This document shows, in pieces, positions 36,079 through 44,788 of a DNA stretch of 64,000 nt (position 1 is the first letter of the stretch; each line of letters starts with the position of its first letter). The notes below the pieces were generated by a model. It searched no databases, was not told the origin of the DNA, and saw nothing but the letters and a program-made list of their open reading frames with translations. Origin of the DNA: Sphingomonas sp. Leaf21 (lineage in GTDB: Bacteria; Pseudomonadota; Alphaproteobacteria; Sphingomonadales; Sphingomonadaceae); NCBI RefSeq assembly GCF_916858675.1, contig NZ_CAKASM010000018.1:1-64000 (forward strand), in the 5' to 3' direction. Both the position numbers and the translations under genes were made by a program.

Positions 36079-36846
36079 ATGCGACGGGGATGGGGTGCGC
36101 TGGCCTTGGCGGCGGCGCTGACGATGGCTGCCACACCGTTGGCGGCGCAGGAAAAGACCGGCAACAAGCCCGGTTTCACGCTGGCTCCCGGAAGCGCGAC
36201 CATAGTGCTGATGCGGCCCGAGATCGCGGTCGGCGCCCAGTCGACCGGCGGGTCGTACGAACCCAATGCCGATTGGACCGATCAGGCGCGCGAAAATCTG
36301 GGCAGGGCGCTGGCCGATGCGCAGGGCAGGCTGGGCAACCGGGTCGTCACCTATGTCGAGCCGGTCGGGCAGGGTGCGGCCGTGGCGCATGAATATCGCG
36401 CGCTGTTCACCGCGCTGGCCGATTCGGTCCAGACCTATCAGTTCTTCCCCGGCAATCGCCTGCCGACCAAGAAGCGTGACGACAGCTTCCTTTGGTCGAT
36501 CGGACCCGAGGTCGCGAAGCTGCCGGGCGTGCGGGGCGCCGACTATGCGCTCTTCGTGACGACCGAGGACCATTACGGCTCGACCGGGCGCAAGCTGCTC
36601 CAGATCTTCGCCGCCGGGGTGGCCGGTGTCGGCGTGAGTTCGGGCGTGCACAAGGGCTATGCCGGGCTGATCGACCTGAAGACCGGCGACCTGGTCTGGC
36701 TGAATGCCGATCTGGCCATGGGCGGCGACGTCCGCACGCCGGAGGGCGCGGCCAAGCGTGTGTCGCAGTTGCTGGAGGGTTTCCCCGGCAAGCCGGGCGA
36801 GGCGCCGGTGACGCCTGCCGTCCCGACCCAGACCGCCGCACGCTGA
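36079..36846 (+). CDS. Secreted protein of unknown function
   Basis: 255 residues with a signal peptide ending ATPLAAQ. The start ATG 36079 begins the signal sequence; an ATG 63 bases upstream is in frame but adds an unlikely leader. The mature protein has a segment ADYALFVTTEDHYGSTGRK and then KGYAGLIDLKTGDLVWLN, a pattern seen in small envelope proteins that report on a lipoprotein or export function, but I cannot name the family. The C-terminus is Pro-rich. It is the first of three tightly spaced genes, 12 bases before the M48 protease gene. Confidence 0.75.
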   Translation: MRRGWGALALAAALTMAATPLAAQEKTGNKPGFTLAPGSATIVLMRPEIAVGAQSTGGSYEPNADWTDQARENLGRALADAQGRLGNRVVTYVEPVGQGAAVAHEYRALFTALADSVQTYQFFPGNRLPTKKRDDSFLWSIGPEVAKLPGVRGADYALFVTTEDHYGSTGRKLLQIFAAGVAGVGVSSGVHKGYAGLIDLKTGDLVWLNADLAMGGDVRTPEGAAKRVSQLLEGFPGKPGEAPVTPAVPTQTAAR

Positions 36847-36857
36847 CGGGGGCGATC

Positions 36858-38021
36858 ATGGCCGGATGGTTGATCGCCGCTGCGCTTGTCGGCGCGGCGT
36901 TGGGCACGGGTGGTGCCGACAAACTCGCGCCGCTGCCGCCTTACAGTGCGGCCTATACGCCGACCACGGTCGACGAGCGCGGGCTGTGGCAGCGCGCCGA
37001 CGAGGCGGAGCGCGACCTGCGCGACTCGCCCGCCGTGGTCCATGATGCCGCGCTGAACGCCTATCTTGGCAAGGTCCTTTGCCGTTCGGTCGGCCAGGAT
37101 CGCTGTCGCGGCGTGCGGATCTATGTGGTGCGTGCGCCCTATTTCAACGCGTTCATGGCGCCCAACGGCATGATGGTGGTGTGGACCGGCGCGCTGCTGC
37201 GGCTTCGTGACGAGGCGGAACTGGCGGCGGTGCTCGGCCATGAGTTCGGCCATTTCGAGATGCGGCACAGTCTGGCGAGCTTTCGCCGGGCGCGGACGAT
37301 CGGCGACATCATCGCCTGGACGGGCGTGGTGTCGCCCTACAGCCTGTTGCCGGTCAGCCTGATCCAGCTTCATTTCTCCTATAACCGCGCCCAGGAGACC
37401 GAGGCCGATCTGATGGGCCTGCGCTATCTGGCGGCGGCGGGCTATCGGCCGCTGGCCGCTTCGCGGATCTGGGAGCGGTTGATGGCGGAGGAGGACGCGA
37501 CCGCACTGGGTCGCAAGCGGCGTGTCACCCATCATTATTCGGCGGGTTTTTTTGCCAGCCACCCGACCGAACTCACCCGCGCCACCTATCTGCGCGAAGC
37601 GGCGGGTGGAGACGACACGGGCGGCGACGAGGCGCGCGACGCGTTCCTGACGGCGATGAAGCCCTGGCGCGCGACCTTTCTGGCCGACCAGATCAAGCTG
37701 AACGATTTCGGCGGATCGGAATATCTGCTCGGTCAACTCGCGACTGACCAATGGACGCCCGACCTGCTGCTGACGCGCGGGGAACTGTACCGCGAACGGG
37801 GCAATCCGCGCGATCTGGTCAGTGCGGCGCAATTCTATCAGCAGGCGATCGATGCGGGCTGTACCGATCCGATCGCCTGGCGTGGTCTGGGCCTGTCGCG
37901 GTTGCGCGGGCAGCAGGAGGCGGCGGGGCGTGCCGCGCTGAAAACCTATCTGGAGCGCGCACCGCAGGCGAGCGACCGCGCGGCCATGGCGATGTTGATC
38001 GGGGAAGGGGGCGTGCAATGA
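36858..38021 (+). CDS. M48-family zinc metalloprotease with TPR-like C-terminus
   Basis: 387 residues. An N-terminal hydrophobic segment (MAGWLIAAALVGAALG) suggests export or anchoring. The zinc site is HEFGH at 128-132 with the third ligand in ETEADLMGLRYLAAAGY, as in BepA/LoiP-type periplasmic M48 proteases. The C-terminal part (LLLTRGELYRERGNPRDLVSAAQFYQQAID...) resembles tetratricopeptide repeats, again as in BepA, which handles outer-membrane protein assembly. The stop overlaps the next start (ATGA). A role in envelope protein quality control together with the two adjacent secreted proteins is an inference. Confidence 0.88.
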   Translation: MAGWLIAAALVGAALGTGGADKLAPLPPYSAAYTPTTVDERGLWQRADEAERDLRDSPAVVHDAALNAYLGKVLCRSVGQDRCRGVRIYVVRAPYFNAFMAPNGMMVVWTGALLRLRDEAELAAVLGHEFGHFEMRHSLASFRRARTIGDIIAWTGVVSPYSLLPVSLIQLHFSYNRAQETEADLMGLRYLAAAGYRPLAASRIWERLMAEEDATALGRKRRVTHHYSAGFFASHPTELTRATYLREAAGGDDTGGDEARDAFLTAMKPWRATFLADQIKLNDFGGSEYLLGQLATDQWTPDLLLTRGELYRERGNPRDLVSAAQFYQQAIDAGCTDPIAWRGLGLSRLRGQQEAAGRAALKTYLERAPQASDRAAMAMLIGEGGVQ

Positions 38022-38605
38022 GAGGTTTCAAGATCGCGGCGATGGGGCTGGCGCTGTTCGCGGCGCCGGTGCTGGCGGGCAACCGGCTGATCCCGGCGGG
38101 GCAGCCGGTGGCGGTCGCCAAGTCGGTGCTGACGGTCACGCCCTCGGTCGAATGGAACAAGCTGGGCGCGCGGCCCGGCCGCAATTCGGAAACCTGGACC
38201 TTCGACGGCGATGCGCTGAACGACCTGACCTTCTATGGCGGCATCCCGGCCGAACAGACGCTGTTCCGTGAAGTCAGCAAGCGCAACAAGCCGCTGCCCC
38301 GCGTCAAGGCGACGATGCTGGTGACGGACATCCCGACCCTGGTCGAGAACAGCTATCGCATCGCGCTGGACACCCCGCTCTTTACCGTGGAGGGGATGGA
38401 GCCGATGGCCTTTGCGGGCAAGCCGGGCATCCGCTTCACCTACAGCTTCACCCGTCCGAACGAGGATCTGCCCCGCAAGGGCGAGGGACGCGGGGCGATG
38501 ATCGACGGCAAGCTGTACCTCATCACTTTCGAAGCGCCGAGGCTGCATTATTTCGACAGCGGCGTGGCGGCGTTCCGGCAGGTGGCGGACAGCGCGAGAT
38601 TGTAA
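38018..38605 (+). CDS. Secreted protein of unknown function
   Basis: 195 residues with a signal peptide ending AAPVLAG. I do not recognise a domain; the mature protein is rich in beta-type segments (VLTVTPSVEWNKLGARPG, WTFDGDALNDLTFYGG, GKLYLITFEAPRLHYFD). The start overlaps the M48 protease stop, so it is translationally coupled and probably works with that protease. It converges on the nusG terminator. Confidence 0.75.
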   Translation: MRGFKIAAMGLALFAAPVLAGNRLIPAGQPVAVAKSVLTVTPSVEWNKLGARPGRNSETWTFDGDALNDLTFYGGIPAEQTLFREVSKRNKPLPRVKATMLVTDIPTLVENSYRIALDTPLFTVEGMEPMAFAGKPGIRFTYSFTRPNEDLPRKGEGRGAMIDGKLYLITFEAPRLHYFDSGVAAFRQVADSARL

Positions 38606-38696
38606 AGCGGCGAGGGAGCTTTCCTGCCCCTACCACCTCCATTCGCTCAGCGTGAACGGAGGGTGGTGTAGCGGGGCTGGGAGAGGCTCCAAATAC

Positions 38697-38729
38697 GAAA
38701 AGGGCCGGTGGCGTTGCCGCCCCGGCCCT
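38697..38729 (-). terminator. Rho-independent terminator of secE-nusG
   Basis: On the minus strand GGGCCGG and CCGGCCC form a 7-bp stem followed by TTTT. It stands 22 bases behind the nusG stop, which shows that nusG transcription ends here rather than running on into rplK. Confidence 0.8.
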
Positions 38730-38751
38730 CGTCTCGTCGGATCGTCCGACC

Positions 38752-39288
38752 TTACTTCGAGCGTTCGACCTGTTCGAAGTCCAGTTCGACCGGAGTCGCG
38801 CGGCCGAAGATCGACACCGACACCTTGACCTTGGACTTGTCGAAATCCAGTTCCTCGACGACGCCGTTGAAGCTGGCGAAGGGGCCTTCCAGCACCTTGA
38901 CCGCGTCGCCGATCTCGTAATCGACCTTGACCTTGTGCTTCGGGGCGGCGGCGGCCTCTTCCTTGGAATTCAGCATCCGCGTGGCTTCGCCTTCGCTGAT
39001 CGCCTGCGGCTTGCCCATCGCGCCCAGGAAGCCGGTCACCTTCGGCGTGTTCTTGACGAGGTGATAGACCTGGTCGGTCATGTCGAGCTTGGCCAGGACG
39101 TAACCGGGCATGAACTTGCGCTCGACCGCGATCTTCTTGCCGCGGCGGGCCTCGGTCACGGTTTCGGTCGGCACCTCGATCTGCGCGACGAGATGGTCGA
39201 GACCCAGACGGGTCGCCTCGGCCATGATCGAGTCGCGGACCTTGCCCTCGAAACCGGAATAAGCGTGGATGATGTACCAGCGCGCCAT
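38752..39288 (-). CDS. nusG: Transcription termination/antitermination factor NusG
   Basis: 178 residues, full length. The NGN domain starts ARWYIIHAYSGFEGKVRDSI; FMPGYVLAKLDM and the KOW motif KVLEGPFASFNGVVEEL with its downstream strands are all in place. NusG binds RNA polymerase and links it to Rho or to ribosomes. It lies 10 bases after secE, the conserved pairing, and ends at its own terminator. Confidence 0.98.
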   Translation of the reverse strand: MARWYIIHAYSGFEGKVRDSIMAEATRLGLDHLVAQIEVPTETVTEARRGKKIAVERKFMPGYVLAKLDMTDQVYHLVKNTPKVTGFLGAMGKPQAISEGEATRMLNSKEEAAAAPKHKVKVDYEIGDAVKVLEGPFASFNGVVEELDFDKSKVKVSVSIFGRATPVELDFEQVERSK

Positions 39289-39298
39289 GGGAACCCTT

Positions 39299-39496
39299 TT
39301 ACTTCGCGAGCGACAGCAGGGTGCGGACCAGCGTCTCGAAGAACGAGTCGACCGCCAGGAAGAAGATGGCGAGGATCGTGGTCATCACGACCACCATCAC
39401 GCCGGTCATCACCGTCTCGCGCCGCGTCGGCCAGACGACCTTCCTGGTCTCGGTCTTGACCTGGTTGAAGAATTCGATGGGGGTCGTCTTCGCCAC
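39299..39496 (-). CDS. secE: Preprotein translocase subunit SecE
   Basis: 65 residues, the short single-helix form of most bacteria outside the enterics. EFFNQVKTETRKVVWPTRRET is the conserved amphipathic cytoplasmic part (here within residues 8-28), followed by one membrane helix VMVVVMTTILAIFFLAVD. It clamps SecY in the Sec translocon. No tRNA-Trp gene is found upstream, where many proteobacteria have one; bases 39497-39906 hold a long inverted repeat and no gene. Confidence 0.97.
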   Translation of the reverse strand: MAKTTPIEFFNQVKTETRKVVWPTRRETVMTGVMVVVMTTILAIFFLAVDSFFETLVRTLLSLAK

Positions 39497-39665
39497 TCGT
39501 GCCGTTCCCGCACCTGCGTTGAAATTACTGTCAGCGAGGCATGGGTCCGCCGCCGCCTGCCCCGGGGGCCTGCGACGAAGGGTCCGTCCGCGCTGTTCGG
39601 ATGGGCACGCGATGTAGCTGTGGCTTGGTCAAAAGGCAAGGGCAGGGGCGGCGTGGGGGTTTTCG

Positions 39666-39904
39666 GTTCACGCGAAAGTGCGAGGGCGCGAAGATTTTTG
39701 TTCGCGCGGAGGCGCGGAGACGCGGAGGTGTTGGACCAGGCCGCTAGGCCAAACCATCCCAACGCCCGCCTTATAGTCTCCCGCTTCCGCGCGCAGGCAA
39801 AACCCCTCTGCGTCCTTCGCGCCTCGGTGTGAACCCAATAATCTCCGCGCCTCCGCGTCTCCGCGCGAACAAAAACCTTTGGGCCCTCGCGGTTTTGCGT
39901 GAAC
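39666..39904. repeat. Long inverted repeat with ~70-bp arms
   Basis: Left arm 39666-39734 and right arm 39835-39904 are inverted copies that differ at only a few places; both contain TTTTTGTTCGCGCGGAG and alternating CGCGGAG units. The 100-base centre has further short pieces of the same kind (CCTTCGCGCCTCGG). The right arm ends two bases from the stop of the small gene behind cstA and may act as its terminator. It looks like a pair of inverted REP-type units. Confidence 0.8.
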
Positions 39905-39906
39905 AA

Positions 39907-40089
39907 TCAGCAGCAGCGCCCGCCATTCTTGCCACCATAGCGCGCCTGTTGCCGCTCGCGGAAGAAGGTCACCTCGTCCATCGGCTCCCGGTCGGGATGT
40001 TTCGCCGCCATATGCGCGACATAGGCGTCATAGCTCGGCATCCCGACCATGGCGTTGCCGATCTGGCGCAGGCGGGCCAGCCAGCTCAT
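39907..40089 (-). CDS. YbdD/YjiX-family small protein (CstA partner)
   Basis: 60 residues, start MSWLARLRQIGNAMVGMPSY and end RYGGKNGGRCC, both typical of the YbdD/YjiX family; the closing Gly-rich and double-Cys tail is conserved. These small proteins are almost always encoded behind CstA/BtsT pyruvate transporters and are needed for their activity in the cases studied. The start overlaps the cstA stop (ATGA). Confidence 0.92.
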   Translation of the reverse strand: MSWLARLRQIGNAMVGMPSYDAYVAHMAAKHPDREPMDEVTFFRERQQARYGGKNGGRCC

Positions 40090-42131
40090 TCGGCCGCCAC
40101 CAGTTCGGGCGGGACTTCGGTGACGCTCGGCCGGTCGATGCGACGCGCGATCAGGCAGGTGCGTACCGCATAGACAAGGATCGCCAGCACGACGCCCAGG
40201 AAGATCACGCAAAGCCCCGCGTCGATCCGGTCGTTGAACACGATCCGCCCCATCTCCGCCATGGTCTTGGCGGGGGGGAGGACCTGCCCGGATGCCGCCG
40301 CACCGGCGAACTTGTCGGCATGGGCGAGGAAGCCGACGCGCGGATCGGCGGAGAAGATCTTCAACCACCCGGCAGTCAGCGTGCAGGCGAGCAGCCAGAC
40401 GGTCGGGATCACCGTGATCCAGGCATAGCGGTCCTTCTTCATGCGGAACAGCACGACCGTCGCCAGCATCAGCGCCACGGCGGCCAGCATCTGGTTGGAG
40501 ATGCCGAACAGCGGCCACAGCGTGTTCACCCCGCCCAGCGGATCGGTGACGCCCTGATAGAGGAAGAAGCCCCAGGCCGCGACGCACAGGCCGGTCGCGA
40601 TCAGCCCGGGCGCGACCTTGCTCGATCCCCGGAAGCTGGGGACGACCAGCCCGATCAGGTCCTGGAGCATGAAGCGGCCCGCACGGGTGCCCGCATCGAC
40701 CGCCGTCAGGATGAACAGCGCCTCGAACAGGATGGCGAAGTGATACCAGAAGGCCTTCATCGCCTGTCCGCCGAACAGGTGGCTGAAGATTTCCGCCATC
40801 GCCACCGCCAGCGTCGGCGCCCCGCCCGCGCGGGAGATGATCGTATGCTCGCCCACGTCCCTGGCCACCTGCGCCAGCGTGTCGGCCGAGATGGGGAAGC
40901 CCATCGCGGTGACGGCGGCGGCGGCGCTCGCGGGATCGGTGCCCAGCACGGCGGCGGGCGCGTTCATCGCGAAATACACGCCCGGATCGAGGATCGAGGC
41001 CGCGACCAGCGCCATGATCGCCACCGCGCTTTCCATCAGCATCGCGCCGTAACCGATAAAGGGTGCGTCCTTTTCGCTGGCGATCAGCTTGGGCGTGGTG
41101 CCGCTGGCGATCAGGGCGTGGAACCCCGACACCGCGCCGCACGCGATGGTGATGAACAGGAAGGGGAAGAGCGGCCCCGCCCAGACCGGCCCGCTGCCGT
41201 CGATGAACCTGGTGAGGGCGGGCATCTTCAGCGGCGGCGCCATGATGACGATGCCGATGGCCAGCGCGACGATCGCGCCGATCTTGAGGAAGGTCGACAG
41301 ATAGTCGCGCGGCGCGAGCAACAGCCAGACCGGCAGGACCGAGGCGACCGCGCCGTATCCGATCAGCAGGAAGCAGAGCTGCACCGGCGTGAAGGTGAAC
41401 AGCGGCGCGAGGACGGCGGACTGCGCGACCGACTGGCCGTATATGATCGCGAGGATCAGGCCGATGAAGCCGATGATCGAGACCTCGCCGATCTTCCCCG
41501 GCCGGACCCAGCGGGTATAGCCGCCCATCAGCATGGCGAGCGGCACGGTGGCCGCCACGGTGAACAGGCCCCAGGGGCTCTCGGCCAGTGCCCGCACCAC
41601 GATCAGCGCGAGGACCGCCAGGATGATGACCATGATCATGAAGGCGCCGAACAGCGCGATAGTGCCCGCCACGGGGCCCATCTCCATGCGGATCAGCTCG
41701 CCCAGCGAGCGCCCGTCGCGCCGCATCGACAGGAACAGGACCAGGAAATCCTGTACCGCGCCCGCCAGCACCACGCCCGCCAAGATCCACAGCGTGCCGG
41801 GCAGATAGCCCATCTGCGCCGCCAGCACCGGCCCGACCAGCGGCCCCGCGCCCGCGATCGCGGCGAAGTGATGACCGAACAGCACCGTCCGGTCGGTCGC
41901 GACATAATCCAGCCCGTCGGCTCTGCGGATCGCCGGGGTGGGGCGGCCGGGGTCGATGCCGATCACCTTGGCGATGAACAGCGCATAATAGCGATAGGCG
42001 ATTAGATAGACCGAGACGGCGGCGGCCACGATCCACAGCGCGTTGACGGGCTCGCCCCGCACCGTGGCGACGACGCCCAGGGCGCCGGCTCCGACGATCG
42101 CCAGCGCGATCCATGGGAGGTGTTTCGTCAT
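40086..42131 (-). CDS. cstA: Carbon starvation protein A family transporter (pyruvate/peptide uptake)
   Basis: 681 residues with about 16 to 18 membrane helices. Family segments include RYYALFIAKVIGIDP, DRTVLFGHHFAAIAGAGPLVGPVLAAQMGYLPG in pieces, WILAGVVLAGAVQDF and the late FRGSSKVAPGLIATGL. Relatives import pyruvate (BtsT, CstA) with protons or help peptide use. ATG 42131 is preferred over the upstream in-frame ATG 42239 because the family's N-terminal helix starts right after it. It is coupled to the downstream YbdD-type gene. No LytTR or carbon-source regulator is next to it. Confidence 0.93.
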   Translation of the reverse strand: MTKHLPWIALAIVGAGALGVVATVRGEPVNALWIVAAAVSVYLIAYRYYALFIAKVIGIDPGRPTPAIRRADGLDYVATDRTVLFGHHFAAIAGAGPLVGPVLAAQMGYLPGTLWILAGVVLAGAVQDFLVLFLSMRRDGRSLGELIRMEMGPVAGTIALFGAFMIMVIILAVLALIVVRALAESPWGLFTVAATVPLAMLMGGYTRWVRPGKIGEVSIIGFIGLILAIIYGQSVAQSAVLAPLFTFTPVQLCFLLIGYGAVASVLPVWLLLAPRDYLSTFLKIGAIVALAIGIVIMAPPLKMPALTRFIDGSGPVWAGPLFPFLFITIACGAVSGFHALIASGTTPKLIASEKDAPFIGYGAMLMESAVAIMALVAASILDPGVYFAMNAPAAVLGTDPASAAAAVTAMGFPISADTLAQVARDVGEHTIISRAGGAPTLAVAMAEIFSHLFGGQAMKAFWYHFAILFEALFILTAVDAGTRAGRFMLQDLIGLVVPSFRGSSKVAPGLIATGLCVAAWGFFLYQGVTDPLGGVNTLWPLFGISNQMLAAVALMLATVVLFRMKKDRYAWITVIPTVWLLACTLTAGWLKIFSADPRVGFLAHADKFAGAAASGQVLPPAKTMAEMGRIVFNDRIDAGLCVIFLGVVLAILVYAVRTCLIARRIDRPSVTEVPPELVAAE

Positions 42132-42274
42132 GCCCCGGCCATCCTCTTTTCCCGTTCTGGCTAAGCCTTCTAATCGGGCGGGAAAACTCTGCCAGCCCCG
42201 AAAGCGGCCAAAATCCGCATTGCCCGTGCGCGTCGGCATGTCACACTCCGCACAAAGCTTTGGGAGAGAGAAGA

Positions 42275-43201
42275 ATGCGCAGGACGGTCATGCTGCTGGC
42301 ACTGGGCGCGTCGCTGATCGCGTGGACGCCGGTCGCCGCGCGATCGGCACCGCCTCCGCCGGGCGCGTCCGAGTGCCGCTTGCCGCCGGGATGGGATCAG
42401 ATCGCGGCGCGCGGCGCACGCGTCGTGGTATTCGGTGAAGTGCACGGCACGCGCGAGTCGCCGGCCTTTGTCGGAGATCTGGCTTGCGCCCTGGCGGTCA
42501 AGGGCGAACGGGTGCTCGTCGCGGTCGAGCATTTCTCGGTGGCCGATGCCGATTATCAGAAGGCCTGGTCGCTGCCCGACGCTGCCTTCGTTCCCGCCCT
42601 GACCGGATCGGGCTGGGCCGGGCGGGAGGATGGTGTCGCCAGCGAGGCGATGCTGGCGATGCTGGTACGGCTTCATCGGCTCGCGCAGGCAGGGCGCAAG
42701 ATCGATATCGTCGCGTTCAGCGGCATCAAGGATGAAGCCCAGGCCCGCGAATTCGCAACGCTGGTCGGACAGGGCCCGCATGACGCGGCCCAGGCGGAGA
42801 ATATTCGCGAAGCGGCGGCCCGCCGCCCCTACGATCACGTCCTGGTACTGGCGGGGAACACCCATGCCTGCAAGAACCCCGTGACCTATACGGCCCCCGC
42901 GTTCGAACCCATGGCGATGCGGTTGGGCAGGTCGGTTTCGCTCGTCGCGTTGAACATGACATCGGCGGGGGGGACGGCTTGGACATGCGAAGCAAAAGCG
43001 AGTGGAAACAAGGCCGACGATTCCGAATGCGCGGCGCATCCACTGGGCAAGGCCGCCGATCTGAATCGTGCGCCATTCATCGCCCTCGGTGCTCTGCCGG
43101 GCGGACAGCCCGATCCGGACTATGACGGCGTGTACTGGCTCGGTCCGGTCACCGCATCGCCACCCGCCGTTCCGGATCAAAGCCCGAAGCGGAATCCGTA
43201 A
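42275..43201 (+). CDS. ChaN-family (haem-regulated lipoprotein-like) secreted protein
   Basis: 308 residues with a signal peptide ending PVAARSA. The motif VVFGEVHGTRESPAFV near residue 50 is the mark of the ChaN/ErfK-associated family, some of which bind haem and take part in iron uptake; a later AGNTHACK also fits. Cysteines in the mature part could form disulfides. AGAGAG lies before ATG 42275. The gene converges on the MipA-like gene and their 3' ends overlap by 25 bases. Role beyond the family label is unknown. Confidence 0.75.
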   Translation: MRRTVMLLALGASLIAWTPVAARSAPPPPGASECRLPPGWDQIAARGARVVVFGEVHGTRESPAFVGDLACALAVKGERVLVAVEHFSVADADYQKAWSLPDAAFVPALTGSGWAGREDGVASEAMLAMLVRLHRLAQAGRKIDIVAFSGIKDEAQAREFATLVGQGPHDAAQAENIREAAARRPYDHVLVLAGNTHACKNPVTYTAPAFEPMAMRLGRSVSLVALNMTSAGGTAWTCEAKASGNKADDSECAAHPLGKAADLNRAPFIALGALPGGQPDPDYDGVYWLGPVTASPPAVPDQSPKRNP

Positions 43202-44025
43202 CCCAACCCCAAGGTCGCCTGCATCCGCTGCCCCCGTTCGCGGATCAGTGGCGAGTCGGCGGCGGGTCCGCCCAGCCGCTCCAGGCTGGTGAACAGGGTG
43301 AGCGCGCTGCGCCGGTTCAGCGGGCGGACGACATTGCCGCCCAGACCATAGGACAGGATCCCGCCGTCCGGCCGGTATGACGCAAGGCCGGTCCGCGCCG
43401 ACTGGGCAGGGGTGATGCCGAAATAGGTCCGCATGAAATTGCCGCTGGTCAGCGTCATGCGCGGCCCCACGCCGACGATCGCACGGCCGATCCGGGCGCG
43501 ATAGGCGGCCGACAGGTCGGCGACCACGCCGTCATGTCCGCCGAACCCCTGTCGCACCTCCGCGCGGGCACGCCACGCGCGGCGCTGGCCGAACGACTTC
43601 TCGACGAAGCCGCCGACCTCGCCCGCCGCCTTGATATTGCCCATGCCCGCCAGCGCGTCGCTGCCCCCCGCGATGAGAAAGGGCGAGCCGCCATTGCGTT
43701 CGTCGCGGCCGAACCGGATCTTGGCGAGCGGCCCCACGCGCCAGCCGTCGCGATTGACGGCGTTCCACCCGATCCCGTCGGGGACCGAGGCGAATATCGT
43801 GTCGCCATAATTCACGCGCAGGTCGGGAAACAGCGACAGCGCCATCTGCCGCGATCCCTGCCATGCGGGGCCCAGCACCGGGGCGGCCCCGATGGTGATG
43901 CTCCATCCGGCAGCGGCGGGGGGTGCCGCGCCAGCGATGCCGGGGGGCGGGCCGCTCTGGCGCACCTCCTGCGCATCGGCCGGACAGGCGAGCAGCGCGA
44001 CGATCCCAAGCCCTATGACACGCAT
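43177..44025 (-). CDS. MipA/OmpV-family outer-membrane protein
   Basis: 282 residues. A signal peptide ends at CPADAQ, and the mature protein has the MipA/OmpV pattern: WSITIGAAPVLGPAWQGS, FPDLRVNYGDTIFASVPDGIGWNAV in pieces, and a barrel ending in YGFRFGL. Members are small outer-membrane barrels, some scaffolding murein synthesis. Its 3' end overlaps that of the ChaN-like gene by 25 bases in the opposite direction. GGGAG lies before the start. Confidence 0.85.
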   Translation of the reverse strand: MRVIGLGIVALLACPADAQEVRQSGPPPGIAGAAPPAAAGWSITIGAAPVLGPAWQGSRQMALSLFPDLRVNYGDTIFASVPDGIGWNAVNRDGWRVGPLAKIRFGRDERNGGSPFLIAGGSDALAGMGNIKAAGEVGGFVEKSFGQRRAWRARAEVRQGFGGHDGVVADLSAAYRARIGRAIVGVGPRMTLTSGNFMRTYFGITPAQSARTGLASYRPDGGILSYGLGGNVVRPLNRRSALTLFTSLERLGGPAADSPLIRERGQRMQATLGLGYGFRFGL

Positions 44026-44136
44026 CGTTCATCTCCCTGTCATTCGGGATAGGCCTGGACCCGGGTCGCCGCAACCGCAACGCCTTCGTAAACTTAGCGC
44101 TTGCCCCGCCGCGCCGTCCGGGGTGAAAGGCGGGGC

Positions 44137-44727
44137 ATGGCCCATAACTCTTCCCCGCTCGTCGTCGGCATCGGCGGCACGATCGGCAGCGTTTCCTCGA
44201 CCGAGCGCGCGCTCCGGACCGCCATGACGGCGGCGGCGGACGAAGGGTTCCGCACCCATGTCTTCGGCGGTGAGGATCTGGCGCGCCTGCCGCTCTACAA
44301 TCCGCGCGCCGTGGTGCGGACGGAGGCGGAGCGATTGTTCGTCGATACGGTGCGTAAGGCGTCGGCGATCATCATTGCGAGCCCGGGCTATCATGGCAGC
44401 ATTTCAGGACTGGTGAAGAACGCGCTCGATCTGCTGGAGGAAACGGCGAAGGATGCGCGACCCTATTTCGCCGATCTGCCGGTCGGGCTGATCGCGACGG
44501 CCTATGGCTGGCAGGCGACGGGATCGACCATCGCCGCGTTGCGCTCGATCGTCCACGCGCTGCGCGGCTGGCCGACACCCTTCGCGGCGGCGGTCAACAC
44601 GCAACAGACGCGCTTCGACGCGGAAGGGCGGATCAGCGATACCGTGGTCGAAGGGCAGCTGCGGCTGGTCGGCCAGCAGGTCGCCCGCTTCGCCCCGCTG
44701 GCCGGGACGATCCGCGCGTCGCATTGA
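44137..44727 (+). CDS. NADPH-dependent FMN reductase family protein
   Basis: 196 residues with a flavodoxin-like fold: VVGIGGTIGSVSSTERALR at the flavin-phosphate loop, ASPGYHGSISGLVKNALD as the second flavin-binding signature and YGWQATGSTIAALR towards the end. Relatives reduce FMN, azo dyes, chromate or quinones with NAD(P)H in the cytosol. The ATG at 44137 follows GGCGGGG. It stands alone, divergent from the MipA-like gene. The physiological substrate cannot be told from sequence. Confidence 0.88.
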   Translation: MAHNSSPLVVGIGGTIGSVSSTERALRTAMTAAADEGFRTHVFGGEDLARLPLYNPRAVVRTEAERLFVDTVRKASAIIIASPGYHGSISGLVKNALDLLEETAKDARPYFADLPVGLIATAYGWQATGSTIAALRSIVHALRGWPTPFAAAVNTQQTRFDAEGRISDTVVEGQLRLVGQQVARFAPLAGTIRASH

Positions 44728-44788
44728 GGGGCGTGCTTCCTGCCCTCGCCCCCGTCCAGGGGAGAGGGAGGACAGGGGGTCGAAGAAC

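Noticed and set aside
39497..39665. tRNA-Trp expected upstream of secE
   Set aside because: No cloverleaf or CCA end could be found there.
39907..42114. 735-residue open frame on the minus strand
   Set aside because: It is a shifted frame across cstA with low-complexity Arg/Gly/Ala translation; only its last 60 residues are real (the YbdD-type protein), which has its own start at 40089.
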